DNA of 64,000 bases from Rubellimicrobium thermophilum DSM 16684 (GCF_000442315.1 NZ_KE557324.1:203463-267462), one strand, 5' to 3'; positions 30,079 to 43,137 are shown, counted from the first letter of the stretch. Program-made: numbers and translations. Notes: generated from the sequence alone by a model not told the origin.

Positions 30079-30919
30079 CGTGGAGGTGGTGGAGGTGGGC
30101 CCCCGCGACGGCCTCCAGAGCGAGACCCGGGCGATTCCGGCAGCCCGGAAGGTGGCGCTGGTCGATGCCTTGTCGGCCTGCGGCTTCCGGCGGATCGAGG
30201 CGGCCTCCTTCGTCTCGCCCCGCCGGGTGCCGCAGATGGCCGATGGGGCCGAGGTGATGGCCCGGATCGCCCGTCCGCGCGGCACCGCCTTCATGGCGCT
30301 GGTGCCGAATCTCAGGGGCTATGCGGCGGCGCGTGCGGCGGGGGCAGACTGGGTGGCCGTCTTCGCCGCGGCGACCGAAGGGTTCAGCCGTGCCAATCTC
30401 AACGCCTCGGTCGGCGCGGCGCTGGACCGCCTTGCAGAGGTCGTGCAGGCTGCCCGGGCCGATGCCGTGCCGGTGCGAGGCTATGTCTCGGTCGTCACCG
30501 ATTGTCCCTATGAAGGGCCGGTCGCCCCGCAGGCGGTTGCGGCAGTGGCCGGGCGGCTTCTGGAGATGGGCTGTGCCTAGATCGCGCTGGGCGAGACGCT
30601 GGGCCGGGCCACGCCCGACCGGGTGGGGGCGATGCTCGATGCCGTGCTGGAGGTCGTGCCGGCCGGGTGTCTGGCGGGGCATTTCCACGACACGGGCGGC
30701 CGGGCCCTGGCGAATGTGGAGGTGGCCCTGTCGCGCGGTCTGCGGGTGTTCGACGGATCGGCTGGCGGGCTTGGGGGGTGCCCCTATGCGCCGAGGGCCC
30801 CGGGCAATCCCGCGACGGAGGCGCTGGTGGACCGTCTCGCGGCGCTGGGTCTTGCGACGGGGATCGACCGCAAGGCCCTCGCGCGGGCGGCCGCGATGGC
30901 AAGGGAGATGCGGGCATGA
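30071..30919 (+). CDS. liuE: Hydroxymethylglutaryl-CoA lyase, interrupted by an in-frame TAG
   Basis: A 282-residue TIM-barrel enzyme that splits HMG-CoA to acetyl-CoA and acetoacetate, the last step of leucine oxidation. VGPRDGLQSE near residue 10 holds the catalytic Arg-Asp pair. FVSPRRVPQMAD, LVPNLRG and NASVGAALDRL follow; the second half has GHFHDTGGRALANV (metal histidines) and GLGGCPYAPRAPGN (conserved cysteine loop). At 30578-30580 a TAG replaces a codon that in homologues is glutamate, in the conserved GCxEIxLG segment. One base (G to T) explains it. The frame is otherwise continuous to 30919, so either a sequence error or a recent nonsense mutation. It overlaps mccA upstream and the hydratase downstream (ATGA). 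Confidence 0.88.
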
Positions 30920-31730
30920 GCGAAGAGACGATCCGGCTGACCGTGGATGGGCGAGGGGTCGCGCGCCTGACATTGGCGCGCGGTGTGCGGCACAATGCGC
31001 TGAACGCGGCGATGATCGCCCGGATGACCGAGGCCGCGGCACAGCTTGATGCCGATGACAGGGTGCGCGTGGTGGTCCTTGCGGGCGAGGGCAGAAGCTT
31101 CTGCGCCGGCGCCGATCTGGCCTGGATGCGCGAACAGATCGAGGCGGATGCGGCGGGGCGCGAGGCCGCGGCGCGGGCCCTGGCCGGGATGCTCGGGGCC
31201 TTCTGGCGGCTGGGCAAGCCGCTGGTCGCCCGGGTTCAGGGTGCGGCGTATGGCGGCGGGGTGGGCCTTTTGTGCCTGGCTGATGTGGCGGTGGCGGCCG
31301 ATGATGCGCGCTTCGCCCTGACCGAGACGCGGCTCGGGCTGATCCCGGCCACGATCGGCCCCTATGTCGTGGCGCGTCTGGGGCCGGCGGCCGGGCGGAT
31401 GATCCTTTCCGGACGGGCCTTCACGGCGCAAGAGGCGGTCTCGCTCGGCCTGCTGGTCCGCAGCGTGGTGCCCGAGGCGCTCGATCGCGCGGTGGAAGAG
31501 GAGGTCGCGCCCTTCCTGCACTGCGCGCCCGGGGCCCTGCGCGAGGCCAAGGCCCTGCTGCGGGCGCTGGGGCCGTCCGTGACCGAAGAGGCGGTTGCCC
31601 TCGGCATCGAGGCCCTGATCCGCCGGTGGGAGAGCGCCGAGGCCGCAGAGGGGATCTCCGCCTTCCTGGCTCGCGGCCGACCCTCCTGGCAGGGGGGGCG
31701 AACAGGGGGGGAGAGGCGGCCGCGCCGTGA
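30916..31730 (+). CDS. liuC: Methylglutaconyl-CoA hydratase-type enoyl-CoA hydratase, C-terminal frame uncertain
   Basis: About 270 residues of the crotonase family. VVVLAGEGRSFCAGADLAWM is the first oxyanion-hole and CoA segment. YGGGVGLLCLADVAVA and ALTETRLGLIPATIGPYVVARLG hold the second oxyanion hole and the catalytic glutamates. Position after HMG-CoA lyase with an ATGA overlap points to 3-methylglutaconyl-CoA hydration in leucine oxidation. As read, the frame runs on past 31730 into the histidine kinase region. Adding one G to the seven-G run at 31692-31698 gives a stop at 31728-31730, close to normal family length, so I end it there. The 261 bases to the kinase hold no other recognisable signal. 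Confidence 0.85.
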
Positions 31731-31991
31731 AGACGGGCCTGAGGACATGCCGGATGCAGAGGTCCCGCGGGGGCTCGGGCGGGGCTTGACCTTCCGGGCG
31801 GGCTCTGCCGATCCTGCCGCCGGGTCTTGTGGGGGTCGGGCAGGGCCCGGTCCGCCGCCGGTCCGGAGAGATGGCAGGGCGGGGGCCGGTCACCGGTCCG
31901 CCAGAAGCGAAGAGGGCACCGGCCGGGGATGGGGTCTGCAGGCGCGGGGCGCAGGACAGGGGATGGCGGCCTTGTGCCCCTGCCGACCGGC

Positions 31992-35223
<3,232 letters not shown>

Positions 35224-35302
35224 AGGACAGCAGGCGACCGAGGCGGCGGCGCGGTCCTTGTCAGCCGGGCGGGCCCTTCCCATCTGTGTCGCACGGCAAT
35301 CG

Positions 35303-36109
35303 ATGGGGGCAATCAGGGGTCGTCGGGGTGATGACCGGGGCAGGCTGGGCTGCGCGCCGGCGCCGTTCGGAGGGCCGCTCGAGGCCGAAGAGCTGGTTCT
35401 CGCTCGGTCGCAGGGGGTGGTGCTGGCCTATGATGCGGCACAGGCCGGATGGGTTCCGGCCGACTGCCGCGACGATCTGGCGCCCCCGCCGCCCCCGCCG
35501 GCCGCGGGCGGGGGTGGCCCGCCGGCTCTGACCTTCCGCGACTGGACCGCCGCCGATGCCCCCCTCTATCGTGCGCTGCTGGATGATCCGGCCGTCTGGC
35601 GCTTCCTGCCCGAGGATCACCGCCCCCTGACCGATGAGGATGCCCTTGCCCTGATCGCGCTGGCCGGGGCGCCGCATCATGCCGTCCGTGCCGTGCTGGC
35701 CGACGGCGAGCCGGTCGGGCAGGTCCGGCTGCTCTGGGGGCCGGACGAGGGGGAGGCCGAACTGAGCTACTGGCTCGGCCGCCGCCACTGGGGACGGGGG
35801 ATCGGCTCGGCGCTCGTGAAGCAGGCTGTCGCGTGGGCCTTTGCCGGCCATCCCGCCCTGCGCGTGCTGACGGCCCGCGTCCATGAGGGGCATGCGGCCT
35901 CGTTGCGCATCCTGTGCGGGGCGGGCTTTGCCATGATCGGGCGCGAGGGGCCATGGCTCCGCCTTTGCCTCCGTCGCCCCGACCGGGGTTGCCCCGACGC
36001 CGCGCCGGCATCGCCCATGGGCGAGATGTCGGGAGGCGGGGAGTCGGGAGGCGGGGCGTCGGGGGGTGGGGTGTTGCGCGAATCGCCCGAGGACCGTTCG
36101 GTCCTGTAG
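35303..36109 (+). CDS. GNAT-family N-acetyltransferase with Gly-rich tail
   Basis: About 268 residues from the ATG at 35303; the true start is uncertain and an early frame error is possible. The acetyltransferase fold is clear from residue 75 on: LTFRDWTAADAPLYRALLDD, AELSYWLGRRHWGRGIGSALVKQ (acetyl-CoA loop with RGIGSA) and RVHEGHAASLRILCGAGFAMIG. The N-terminal region of about 70 residues with a Pro-rich stretch (PPPPPPAAGGGG) is unassigned. The C terminus carries three SGGG-type repeats encoded by a tandem DNA repeat at about 36029-36071. The substrate is unknown. It lies between the kinase and dapD on the same strand. Confidence 0.72.
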   Translation: MGAIRGRRGDDRGRLGCAPAPFGGPLEAEELVLARSQGVVLAYDAAQAGWVPADCRDDLAPPPPPPAAGGGGPPALTFRDWTAADAPLYRALLDDPAVWRFLPEDHRPLTDEDALALIALAGAPHHAVRAVLADGEPVGQVRLLWGPDEGEAELSYWLGRRHWGRGIGSALVKQAVAWAFAGHPALRVLTARVHEGHAASLRILCGAGFAMIGREGPWLRLCLRRPDRGCPDAAPASPMGEMSGGGESGGGASGGGVLRESPEDRSVL

Positions 36110-36221
36110 GAAAGCCTTAATCTTTGTCTGAGAAACCGCTCGCATGCGTATCCGTCGGGCGGGCGGTTGCGCGTCGTCGAACCCCGCCCTAGAAGCCAGC
36201 CAGTCCTGCGGAGGCCCGTTC

Positions 36222-37049
36222 ATGCCCCTGTCCGATCTCGAACCTGTCATCGAAGCCGCCTGGGAGGCGCGCGAATCCCTCTCTTCCGCCACGCGGGGCG
36301 AGACGCGCGATGCCGTGGAGGCGGTTCTGGATGCGCTGGATCGCGGGGAGCTGCGCGTTGCCGAACGGCAGCCGGACGGGGTCTGGCGTGTCAACCAGTG
36401 GGCCAAGAAGGCGGTCCTGCTCAGCTTCCGCCTGCGGGACATGGAGCCGATGTCCGGCGCGCCCCAGGGTGGCCACTGGTGGGACAAGGTCGACAGCAAG
36501 TGGAAGGACTGGGATGCGGCCCGCTGGCGCGAGGCGGGGTTCCGCGCGGTTCCCGGGGCGATCGTCCGCCGTTCGGCCCATATTGCCCGGGGCGTCGTCC
36601 TGATGCCGAGCTTTGTCAATCTCGGCGCCTATGTGGGCGAGGGGACGATGGTGGATACCTGGGCCACGGTGGGGTCCTGCGCCCAGATCGGCCGCAATGT
36701 GCATCTCTCGGGCGGGGTCGGCATCGGCGGCGTGCTCGAGCCGATGCAGGCGCCCCCACGATCATCGAGGACAACTGCTTCATCGGTGCCCGCTCCGAGG
36801 TGGTCGAGGGGGTGATCGTGCGCGAAGGGTCGGTCATCGGCATGGGGGTCTTCCTCGGCCAGAGCACGAAGATCGTGGATCGGGCCACGGGTGAGGTCAC
36901 CTATGGCGAGGTGCCCCCCCTGGTCGGTGGTGGTGGCGGGGTCGCTGCCCTCGGCGGGCGGGGTCCATCTCAACTGTGCCGTGATCGTCAAGCGCGTGGA
37001 CGAGAGGACCCGCGCCAAGACCGGCATCAACGAGCTGCTGCGGGACTGA
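36222..37049 (+). CDS. dapD: 2,3,4,5-tetrahydropyridine-2,6-dicarboxylate N-succinyltransferase, frame broken twice
   Basis: About 275 residues, exactly family length once repaired. It succinylates tetrahydrodipicolinate in the lysine/diaminopimelate pathway. The N-terminal helical part is followed by the left-handed beta-helix hexapeptide repeats ([45 protein letters not shown]). After the first break come [20 protein letters not shown] and [16 protein letters not shown], and after the second [27 protein letters not shown]. Breaks: near 36750-36756 (a G missing) and the seven-C run 36914-36920 (one C extra). dapE lies about 6 kb downstream. Loss of dapD would normally require external diaminopimelate, so these breaks argue for sequence error. 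Confidence 0.93.
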
Positions 37050-37077
37050 AGGGAGGCCGGGGTTCCTCAGCCCCCCT

Positions 37078-37452
37078 TCAGGCCTCCAGTGTTCGGGACA
37101 GGACGGCCGTCAGGTCCTGTTCCTGGAAGGGTTTCTGAAGGAGCGGGCTGCTTTCGAATCCCGCCGGCAGGCCCGAGGTGCCATAGCCGGTCGCGAAGGC
37201 GAAGGGGATGCCGCGTGCGCGCAGCCGTTCGGCCACCGGCGCCGTCGTCGCCCCTGCCAGATTCACGTCGAGCAGGGCGGCGTCGATCGCTTCGCCATCG
37301 GCCAGCTCCAGCGCCGTCTCGATCCGTGCCGCCGGCCCCACGACCGCCGCCCCGTGATCCGTCAGGATATCCTCGATGAGCATGGCCACGATCGCTTCGT
37401 CCTCGACCACGAGGATCCGCTTGCCCGACAGGCTTGCCCGTTCCGTCATCAT
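37078..37452 (-). CDS. Single-domain response regulator
   Basis: A 124-residue receiver with no output domain, starting [27 protein letters not shown]. The acidic pocket is VVEDE, the phospho-acceptor aspartate is in [10 protein letters not shown], and LLQKPF carries the conserved lysine. Such stand-alone receivers often serve hybrid kinases or act in general stress signalling. The hybrid kinase 2 kb upstream is a possible partner, but orientation differs and nothing proves it. ATG codons at 37452 and 37449 are both possible starts. Confidence 0.85.
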   Translation of the reverse strand: MMTERASLSGKRILVVEDEAIVAMLIEDILTDHGAAVVGPAARIETALELADGEAIDAALLDVNLAGATTAPVAERLRARGIPFAFATGYGTSGLPAGFESSPLLQKPFQEQDLTAVLSRTLEA

Positions 37453-37551
37453 CCCTCCACGGTCAGCGCCTGTCGCAGCCCCTGTGCCGGCCGGTCGCTG
37501 TCTTCCGGCGGCAGGAGATAGGCTTTTGTGCTGGCGATGCAATCCATGCAC

Positions 37552-38151
37552 TCAGCTGTCCTTGCGTTGTCCGATCCGTGGCTCGGTGCCGGCCCGGAGC
37601 CGTGCGATGTTCCCGCGGTGGCGCCAGAACACCACAAGGGCCAGCGCGGCCGCGGCCAGGGTCAGGTCGCCCCGTCCGGTTGTCGCCCAGGCCCATGGCG
37701 GCGACAGCCCCGCCGCGACCAGGGCCGCCAGCGAGGAGAAGCGGAACAGCGCCGCCGTGACGGCCCATGTCGCGCAGGCCAAAAGCCCCGCCGGCCAGGC
37801 CAGGGCCAGCATCAGGCCCAGGAAGGTCGCCACGCCCTTGCCGCCACGAAAGCCGAGCCAGACCGGAAAGCAGTGCCCCAGAAAGGCCGCGATGCCGGCC
37901 GCCAGCGCGGCCTGTTCGCCGGCGATGGTCCGGGCCAGCAGGACGGCTGCCGCGCCCTTGCCGCCGTCGAGCAGCAGCGTGGCCAGGGCGGCGGCCTTGC
38001 TTCCGGTGCGCAGGACATTGGTCGCGCCGATATTGCCCGATCCGATGGCGCGGATGTCGCCCAGCCCCATCGCACGGGTGATCAGGATGCCGAAGGGGAT
38101 GGAGCCGAGCAGATATCCGAATCCGGTCCAGATCAGGATGGCGGTCGTCAT
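37552..38151 (-). CDS. plsY: Acyl-phosphate:glycerol-3-phosphate acyltransferase PlsY
   Basis: A 199-residue integral membrane protein with about five hydrophobic helices. It moves an acyl group from acyl phosphate to glycerol 3-phosphate, starting phospholipid synthesis. The PlsY motifs are visible: GSIPFG and [14 protein letters not shown] near the N terminus, then [21 protein letters not shown], and [11 protein letters not shown] before the C-terminal tail. It starts one base after the stop of the dihydroorotase-like gene and is clearly in that operon, an arrangement frequent in Rhodobacterales. Confidence 0.93.
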   Translation of the reverse strand: MTTAILIWTGFGYLLGSIPFGILITRAMGLGDIRAIGSGNIGATNVLRTGSKAAALATLLLDGGKGAAAVLLARTIAGEQAALAAGIAAFLGHCFPVWLGFRGGKGVATFLGLMLALAWPAGLLACATWAVTAALFRFSSLAALVAAGLSPPWAWATTGRGDLTLAAAALALVVFWRHRGNIARLRAGTEPRIGQRKDS

Positions 38152-38152
38152 G

Positions 38153-39430
38153 TCAGTCTCCCCAGATGCGGGTTCCGCCGACCCAGGTGCCGATCACGCG
38201 CCCCTGCAGCCGTGCACCGTCAAAGGGGGTGTTGCGCGACTTCGATCGCAGCGTGGACCGGTCGAGCACGAAGGGGATGTCCGGGTCGAACAGGACGAGA
38301 TCGGCGGGCGCCCCGACAGCCAGCCGGCCCGTCGGCTGGTTCAGGCGCCGCGAGGGGTTCAGCGACAGCGCACGGAACAGGGCAGGCAGGGAGATGTGCC
38401 CCCCATGGACAAGCCGCAGTGCCGCCGGCAGCAGCGTCTCGAGACCCACCGCGCCGGGGGCTGCCGCTTCGAAGGGCAGGCGCTTGCTCTCCTCGTCCTG
38501 CGGGGTGTGCCAGGAGCAGAGCACATCGATGAGGCCCGCGGCCAGGGCCTCGACGCAGGCTGCGCGATCCGCCTCGCTCCGCAGCGGCGGGACCAGCTTG
38601 AAGAAGGTGCGGTATTCCCCGATGTCGAGATCGTTGAGCGTGAGGTGATGGACCGAGATTCCGGCCGTCACGTCGAGCCCGGCCTCCTTGGCCCGCCGCA
38701 GCGCCGGCAGGGCGGCGGCAGTGGTGACCTGATGGGCGTGGAAGGCGACGCCTGTCATCTCTGCCAGGGCGAGGTCACGCTCAAGGCCGATGCGCTCCGC
38801 GATGGGAGAGACGCCCGGCAGCCCCTTGAGCGTGGCGAGCTTGCCGGAGGTGGCCGCGGCGCCCTGCGACAGCCAGGGGTCCTGCGTCTGCGTGGCGACC
38901 AGCGCCCCGAGTCCCCGGGCATAGGTCATGGCGCGGGCCAGGACGCGGCTGTCCATCACGACCCGGTCTGCGTCGGTGAAGGCGACGGCGCCCGCATCCC
39001 GCAGGAAGCCCATTTCGGCCATCTCGCGCCCCTCGCGGCCCCGGGTCAGGGCTGCCATGGGCAGGACACGCACGGGGCATTCGCTGGCGGCGCGGCGGCG
39101 GACGAATTCGAGCGCTTCGGGGCTGTCGAGCGCCGGTTCCGTATCGGGCCGCGTCACGAGGGTGGTCACACCGCCCGCTGCCGCGGCAAGCCCGGCCGAA
39201 CGCAGGCTTTCCTTGTGGCGCTCGCCCGGTTCTCCCACCTTGACGCCCCAGTCCACGATGCCCGGGGCCAGACAGCACCCCCTGCCATCCACGATGGTGG
39301 CAAAGTCGCCCTCCGGGGCTGCGGGAAACAGGCCGGCGATGTGCCCGCCTTCGATCACGAGTGCCCCCGGGGCTTCGGTCCCGGCCTCGGGGTCCACGAG
39401 CCGGACATCGCGGATCAGCGTGCGGGTCAT
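38153..39430 (-). CDS. Dihydroorotase-like protein lacking catalytic metal ligands (PyrC'/PyrX type)
   Basis: A 425-residue class I dihydroorotase fold: [30 protein letters not shown], then [46 protein letters not shown] and [16 protein letters not shown]. Active enzymes read HxHxR after the GxVD strand; here the stretch is GVKVG, so both metal histidines are lost. The catalytic Asp of the DHAPH-like motif reads Trp-His-Thr-Pro. It is therefore predicted to be a non-catalytic subunit, as described for PyrC' partners that stabilise aspartate transcarbamylase. pyrB is not adjacent in this window, and an intact dihydroorotase is encoded at 52222-53280. Confidence 0.85.
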   Translation of the reverse strand: MTRTLIRDVRLVDPEAGTEAPGALVIEGGHIAGLFPAAPEGDFATIVDGRGCCLAPGIVDWGVKVGEPGERHKESLRSAGLAAAAGGVTTLVTRPDTEPALDSPEALEFVRRRAASECPVRVLPMAALTRGREGREMAEMGFLRDAGAVAFTDADRVVMDSRVLARAMTYARGLGALVATQTQDPWLSQGAAATSGKLATLKGLPGVSPIAERIGLERDLALAEMTGVAFHAHQVTTAAALPALRRAKEAGLDVTAGISVHHLTLNDLDIGEYRTFFKLVPPLRSEADRAACVEALAAGLIDVLCSWHTPQDEESKRLPFEAAAPGAVGLETLLPAALRLVHGGHISLPALFRALSLNPSRRLNQPTGRLAVGAPADLVLFDPDIPFVLDRSTLRSKSRNTPFDGARLQGRVIGTWVGGTRIWGD

Positions 39431-39505
39431 GGGCCCTCCCTGCGGTGCGGTTCTCCTCTAGCCGCGCCTCGCGATCCGGGGCAAGGCCTGCGGCATCGGC
39501 CGGTC

Positions 39506-39994
39506 TCAGCCGATCCGCTTGCGGAAGGCGGCCTGCGCCGCGGCCGGAAGCGAGCGATAGACAGCTTCCAGAAGATCCACCAGCGCCCGGTCCCCCTGCC
39601 GGACCGCGGCGGGGTCGAGGGGTTCGAGGAAACGGACCCGTGCATTCGGTGCCGCCTTGACCCCCGCCCGGGCGAACAGGGCCCGAAGGCGTCGGTCGTG
39701 CTTCTCGGTCCGGCGTGAATCGGCTACGGGGAAGAACCAGGAGGCAAGCGCAGCCTCGGCCCGGCGGCTGTCGAGATGGGGGCTGAGGGCCAGATAGCGT
39801 TCGGCCGTCAGCCCCCGGTATCCGGCCCAGAGAGCAAAGGCATAGCGCCAGCCGTCTTCGGTCTTCAGCGCCAGCCAGGCGCGCGGATAGGCAAGCCGCG
39901 CCGCCAGTGCCGGCGATTGTCCGAGTTCCGGTTCGAAGGCAAGGATTGCGGCTCGCGCTTCGTCCGGGCTGGCCACGAGCGGTGGAATCTCCAT
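39506..39994 (-). CDS. Conserved hypothetical protein
   Basis: A 162-residue protein starting MEIPPLVASPDEARAAILAF and ending AAQAAFRKRIG. It is soluble, without a signal peptide or membrane segment. It is rich in Ala, Leu and Arg, with a middle part WRYAFALWAGYRGLTAERYLALSP that looks alpha-helical. I do not recognise the family. The ATG at 39994 was chosen because codon usage changes upstream, where the opposite strand carries gshA from 40142. It lies 75 bases from the dihydroorotase-like gene and may belong to the same transcript. Confidence 0.6.
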   Translation of the reverse strand: MEIPPLVASPDEARAAILAFEPELGQSPALAARLAYPRAWLALKTEDGWRYAFALWAGYRGLTAERYLALSPHLDSRRAEAALASWFFPVADSRRTEKHDRRLRALFARAGVKAAPNARVRFLEPLDPAAVRQGDRALVDLLEAVYRSLPAAAQAAFRKRIG

Positions 39995-40141
39995 CGGGCG
40001 ACCTCCCGGCTGAACGCTGCCAGATGCCCTGTCCCGCCGCAACGGGACCGCCCCGATGCTTCGGGCCGAAGCGGGCCGGCGGTGCATTGACTCCGGCCCT
40101 GTCGCGCGGCACCTCTGCGCGGCAGTCAAGGCGAGGCGCGC

Positions 40142-41497
40142 ATGTCCATTCCCCAATCCGGCGGCGGCCCGGTCGAGCGTCCCGAGCAGCTTGCGGAATG
40201 GCTGGAACGGGGCTGCAAGCCCGCGGCCGAATGGCGGGTCGGCACCGAACACGAGAAGTTCGGCTTCCTGACCGACAGCCGCCTGCCGCTTCCCTATGGA
40301 GGTGGGCGCTCGGTACTGACCGTTCTCGAGGGGGTGGCGGCACAGGGCTGGGAGCGGGTGCACGAAGGCGAGGCCCTGATCGGCCTGCGGCGCGGACGCG
40401 CCAGCATCTCGCTCGAGCCGGGGGGGCAGCTGGAGCTTTCGGGCGCGCCGCTGCGCCACATCCACGAGACGGCGGCGGAACTCGATGCCCATCTGCGCGA
40501 GGTGCACGCCGTGGCCGACCCCCTCGGGATCGGGTTTCTCGGGATCGGGGCGGCACCGGAATGGACCCATGCACAGATGCCGGTGATGCCCAAGGGGCGC
40601 TACCGTCTGATGACCGGCTACATGGACCGCGTGGGCACCCACGGCACCCAGATGATGTATCGCACCTGCACGGTGCAGGCGAATCTGGATTTCGCATCCG
40701 AGGCGGACATGGTGCAGAAGTTGCGCGTCTGTCTCGCGCTCCAGCCGGTCGCAACGGCGCTCTGGGCCTCGTCCCCGTTCTTCGAGGGGCGACCCAACGG
40801 CCACCGGAGCTGGCGCAGCCGCATCTGGCGGGGGCTCGATGATGCGCGGACCGGCATGCTGCCCTTCGTCTTCGAGGAGGGGATGGGCTTCGAGCGCTAT
40901 GTCCAGTGGGTGCTCGATGTGCCCATGTATTTCGTCTATCGCGACGGGCGCTACATCGATGCCCTGGGGCAGAGCTTTCGCGACTTCCTTGCCGGCCGCC
41001 TGCCTGCCCTGCCCGGCGAGGTGCCGACATTGTCCGACTGGGCCGACCACCTGACCACCGTCTTCCCCGAGGCCCGGGTCAAGCAGTTCATCGAGGTGCG
41101 CGGCGCCGACAGCGGCGACCGGCCGCATCTTCTGGCGCTGCCGGCCTTCTGGGTGGGGCTGCTGTATCATCAGCCCTCTCTCGATGCGGCCTGGGACCTG
41201 GTGAAGGGCCTTGATGCCGGCACGCGCGAAGGGCTGCGGATCGCCGCCTCCGAGAGGGCCCTGCAGGGCGAGGTCGATGGGGTGCGGCTGATCGACCTTG
41301 CCCGCGCCGCGCTGGATCTGGCCGAAGAGGGGCTGCGCGCCCGGGCCGCTGCCGGCATCCCCGACGAGCGCCCCTTCCTCGCTCCGCTCCGGGCTTCGGT
41401 CGAGACGGGGCGGGTCCAGGCCGACGAGTTGCTGGCCCGCTATCAGGGCGAATGGCAGGGCGACCTGTCCCGCCTCTATGAGGAGTGCCGCCTGTGA
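40142..41497 (+). CDS. gshA: Glutamate--cysteine ligase, plant/alphaproteobacterial type
   Basis: A 451-residue ATP-dependent enzyme joining glutamate and cysteine, the first step of glutathione synthesis. Visible family segments are VGTEHEKFGFL (metal-binding glutamates), SISLEPGGQLELSG, MPKGRYRLMTGYM, YRTCTVQANLDFASEADMVQKLRV and VPMYFVYRDG. Length matches the GCS2/plant-like subgroup typical of Alphaproteobacteria rather than E. coli GshA. The next small gene overlaps its stop codon, so the two are translationally coupled. Confidence 0.94.
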   Translation: MSIPQSGGGPVERPEQLAEWLERGCKPAAEWRVGTEHEKFGFLTDSRLPLPYGGGRSVLTVLEGVAAQGWERVHEGEALIGLRRGRASISLEPGGQLELSGAPLRHIHETAAELDAHLREVHAVADPLGIGFLGIGAAPEWTHAQMPVMPKGRYRLMTGYMDRVGTHGTQMMYRTCTVQANLDFASEADMVQKLRVCLALQPVATALWASSPFFEGRPNGHRSWRSRIWRGLDDARTGMLPFVFEEGMGFERYVQWVLDVPMYFVYRDGRYIDALGQSFRDFLAGRLPALPGEVPTLSDWADHLTTVFPEARVKQFIEVRGADSGDRPHLLALPAFWVGLLYHQPSLDAAWDLVKGLDAGTREGLRIAASERALQGEVDGVRLIDLARAALDLAEEGLRARAAAGIPDERPFLAPLRASVETGRVQADELLARYQGEWQGDLSRLYEECRL

Positions 41498-41817
41498 GCG
41501 ACCGTTCCCGCCGCCAGAAGGTCTATACCCTTCTTGTCGAGGCCGGGCGCCGCGAGGGTGACGGATTGCCCGAGGGCACGACGGGGGCGGCGCTGCTATG
41601 CTATGCGTCCGGTGTGGACGAGGCGGAAGCGGTGCGGGAGACGGTCGCGGTGCTGAAGGCCGCAGGTCTGAATCCGCTTGATGTCTCGGGCTACGGCACC
41701 CTGGAGGAACGTCTGGCCGAAGGGCACGACATCCCCGAGGAGGAACGGGCGCTGATGGACAGGGCGCTGGCCGAAAATGCCGTGATCGTGGCACAGGTCA
41801 CCCCGTTCCGGGACTGA
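41494..41817 (+). CDS. Small conserved hypothetical protein coupled to gshA
   Basis: About 107 residues starting at GTG 41494 (VSDRSRRQKVYTLLVEAGRRE), which overlaps the gshA stop; GTG 41485 would add three residues. It is acidic overall and helical-looking, with no membrane or signal segment. It ends AENAVIVAQVTPFRD. I do not recognise a domain. Tight coupling to gshA suggests a link to glutathione or redox metabolism, but no function is assigned. Confidence 0.65.
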   Translation: MSDRSRRQKVYTLLVEAGRREGDGLPEGTTGAALLCYASGVDEAEAVRETVAVLKAAGLNPLDVSGYGTLEERLAEGHDIPEEERALMDRALAENAVIVAQVTPFRD

Positions 41818-41854
41818 GACGGGGCAGGGGCAGCGGGATCGGGTCGGGGGGCAA

Positions 41855-42875
41855 TCAGGCAGCCTGTCCCCTTTCCTGCAGCAGGGCCGCCGCCTCGAGC
41901 GCCGTGAGCCGTCGGGGCGCGGGGCGCGCGGGGGGCGGGCAGCGGGGGCAGCTGCATGCCCGACAGGGGCGAGAGCGCCTGCGCGACGCGTCCATGAAGG
42001 ACCGCACGGGCATCCAGTGTCGCCATCGCCGCCCCTGCCACGAGGATGGGCGCCCCGTCCGCCGTGAAGACTCCATGCCAGTATCGGACCGCAGACCCGG
42101 CGACCGGGCTGCCGATCAGGCCCGCCGGCACTGCGACACTCTCGGTGCCGAACAGATACTCGACTGCGCTGCCCCGTATGACGAGCGCCTGTTCGGCCCC
42201 GACAACCAGGTCCTGGTTCAGGCCGAAGCGGGGTGCGGCAAGGCGCACCGGCGCCAGCCCGCCCAGGGCAGGCCAGTCTGCCCTGCACCGATGCAGGATC
42301 GGCACCGGCCGACCATCAGGACCCAGGGCGGCGTCGCCGCGCCGCAGCGAGGCCAGGGGGCGGGGGCCTGCAGGGGTGGCGACGGGGGCATCGCCAGGCA
42401 GGAGCGGGGGTGGACCCGCGGGCATCCACCGATCCGTCAGGGCTGCCCAGAGGAGGCCATTCCGGTGATCAGCGTGATCGTCCGATCGGGCATGAGGCGA
42501 CACGGGCGGAGAGGGGCCAATGGCGGGCACCGCCCGGAAAAGGCCGCGATCCGGCAGCCAGGCGGACAGGGCACCCACCGTCCCGTCCCAGTTGAACGCC
42601 ATGCGGAGCGTCTCACCCTGACGAAGGGGGGGTAGGGGCAGATGATGAGCAACGGCTTGCCCATCCCGAGACAGGAGGACATCCAGCCCCGCCGGGCACA
42701 GCCGCAGGACAAGCCCCGCAGGGACGGGATCGCGCAGCATGTGGCGCAGGAGGGTCGCCATCGGGGCTGCCGGCACCCGGGTCTCCAGAAGGATCGTGCC
42801 CAGAGCCATCGGAGCCGGGCCGGACGGCCGCGCATCCGCCCCCTGCCAGGCACCCGCAAGGCCGATCCAGGCCAT
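41855..42875 (-). CDS. Hint (hedgehog/intein) domain protein, frame broken near the end
   Basis: About 340 residues when repaired. The N-terminal half (MAWIGLAGAWQGADARPSGP, then LRMAFNWDGTVGALSAWLPD) looks like a beta-rich concanavalin/lectin-like region. The second half is a Hint_2-type domain: GDAPVATPAGPRPLASLRRGD, VRLAAPRFGLNQDLVVGAEQALVIRG and VEYLFGTESVAVPAGLI. Rhodobacterales carry many such stand-alone Hint proteins; whether they self-process is unclear. The frame breaks in the GC run at about 41915-41940, after which the chain ends LTALEAAALLQERGQAA with a stop at 41855. It lies divergent to dapE, separated by 262 bases holding no certain signal. Confidence 0.78.
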
Positions 42876-43137
42876 CCGTCCCCCACAGATCCGCTTGTGG
42901 GCCGAGCTATAGAGGCGTCCTGGCGGGGGGGCGAGGCGGCCGGGGATCCGGGCGGATTTTCGGAGGCGACTGTGTCGCTGCTGCTGTATCCGGGACAGTC
43001 GCGGTTCTGTTTGATGATAATCTCGGAATACGAAACGATCCGACCGCCGCCTGTCCCGTGCCCCCGGTTGCGCCTGCCGTGCAGGCCGCGCTAGGGCTGT
43101 GCCGGCCTGTCCCTGCAAGAGCCCTGCAAGAGGCGTC

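Noticed and set aside
30578..30580. TAG as a recoded sense codon (pyrrolysine or suppressor)
   Set aside because: There is no pyrrolysine machinery, the codon sits at an ordinary conserved glutamate, and other genes here end normally at TAG.
39995..41794. The 5' two-thirds of a long minus-strand frame joined to the gene at 39506-39994
   Set aside because: It lies antisense to gshA; only the last 162 residues behave like a real protein, so I start that gene at 39994.
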